Shown piece after piece: positions 63,729 to 64,000 of a stretch of 64,000 nt of DNA (its first letter is position 1; the number at the start of each line of letters is the position of its first letter). The notes under the pieces were generated by a model. That model was not told where the DNA came from. It saw nothing but the letters and a program-made list of their open reading frames with translations, and made no database searches. Origin of the DNA: Lutibacter oceani (GTDB lineage: Bacteria > Bacteroidota > Bacteroidia > Flavobacteriales > Flavobacteriaceae); the NCBI RefSeq assembly GCF_003384935.1, contig NZ_QTTQ01000009.1, positions 310,001 to 374,000 on the forward strand, written 5' to 3'. The position numbers and the translations under genes were made by a program.

Positions 63729-64000
63729 TTTTCTAATTCTTTATACTCCTCTAATATCGCTTCCCAAACCAACTTTTGTTCATACCTATTCTCAATCATC
63801 TTTCTTGCATTGGATTTTGCTAAATTAAAATTATCTTTTTCAACTAAACAATTCCTCATTTCTTTTTCTAGGGCTGTTGTATTTTTTACAGGAACAATCC
63901 AACCATTTTTACCTTCAATTATAATTTCATTACAACCATTTATATCGGTAACAATACTTGGCAATTCCATTGCTCCTGCCTGCAGAACCACGTTTGGAAA
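63716..64000 (-). CDS. Glycosyltransferase family 4 (GT-B), C-terminal part
   Basis: The last ~94 residues of a GT-B glycosyltransferase; the start lies beyond the right edge. FPNVVLQAGAMELPSIVTDI then NGCNEIIIEGKNGWIVP is the donor-binding E-x7-E-like region of family 4 (here Q and E positions within VVLQAGAMELP and CNEII). The coding frame continues to the window's last base. The final residues ELEKHTP and the stop are encoded by the intergenic repeat, as for the DUF559 gene. It probably extends the lipid-linked sugar begun by the PglC-like enzyme. Confidence 0.88.
   Translation of the reverse strand, partial: FPNVVLQAGAMELPSIVTDINGCNEIIIEGKNGWIVPVKNTTALEKEMRNCLVEKDNFNLAKSNARKMIENRYEQKLVWEAILEEYKELEKHTP

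Noticed and set aside
1-64000. tRNA, rRNA and CRISPR arrays
   Set aside because: No cloverleaf-like sequence, rRNA segment or regularly spaced repeat-spacer array was recognised by reading; the 60.7 kb array lacks unique equal-length spacers.

Overview
This window is about 64 kb of a low-GC (AT-rich) chromosome from a member of the Bacteroidota, most likely a marine Flavobacteriaceae species; the genus cannot be fixed from sequence alone. Support comes from promoters of the Bacteroidota type (-7 element TAnnTTTG), the near absence of Shine-Dalgarno sequences, an FtsI with a C-terminal PASTA domain, an N-acyl-citrulline arginine pathway, a DAHP synthase-chorismate mutase fusion, and GH3 and DUF2797 family genes. 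No tRNA, rRNA or CRISPR array was recognised.

Layout. (1) 1-12503, minus strand: division and cell wall (dcw) operon mraZ-rsmH-ftsL-ftsI-murE-mraY-murD-ftsW-murG-murC-ftsQ-ftsA, headed by three 10-bp-spaced MraZ boxes. (2) 12594-14722, plus: a small operon of an alpha/beta hydrolase, the ribosome-assembly GTPase EngB and an RluA-type pseudouridine synthase. (3) 14751-25778, minus: an eleven-gene arginine plus proline operon. (4) 25896-33099, minus: ilvD-ilvB-ilvN-ilvC-ilvA for branched-chain amino acids. (5) 33156-42043: a conserved hypothetical gene, leuA and leuB (leuC and leuD are absent here), a nitroreductase, cysE-cysM, and a DegT aminotransferase with galE. (6) 42116-47657: fabD, a queuosine-precursor transporter, a small lipoprotein, DUF2797, GH3 and a polyprenyl diphosphate synthase. 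(7) 47763-52034, minus: pheA-aminotransferase-tyrA-DAHPS/CM, making phenylalanine and tyrosine. (8) 52210-64000: a surface polysaccharide locus with Wzi, CpsB phosphatase, Wzc kinase and Wza, plus a PglF/E/D/C-like set that probably makes and loads a bacillosamine-type sugar. It is interrupted by repeat arrays and a DUF559 gene bracketed by perfect inverted repeats.

The most interesting observation is regulatory. Each of the three large amino-acid operons is preceded by an unannotated 20-21-codon leader ORF whose codons match the pathway product, followed by an intrinsic terminator. The ilv leader has 11 Leu/Ile/Val residues out of 21. The aromatic leader contains FYFYFYF. The arginine leader contains RRFARRPLR. 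In each case a sequence at or next to the leader stop codon can pair with the 5' arm of the terminator, so all three look like ribosome-mediated attenuators with the same design. The arginine case is the least expected. The ilv leader also carries a second terminator downstream of the first.

The 60.7-63.7 kb stretch is the other region of interest: a six-copy composite palindromic repeat array, and a DUF559 endonuclease-like gene whose last codons are encoded by a 29-bp repeat that recurs, inverted, just upstream of the gene.
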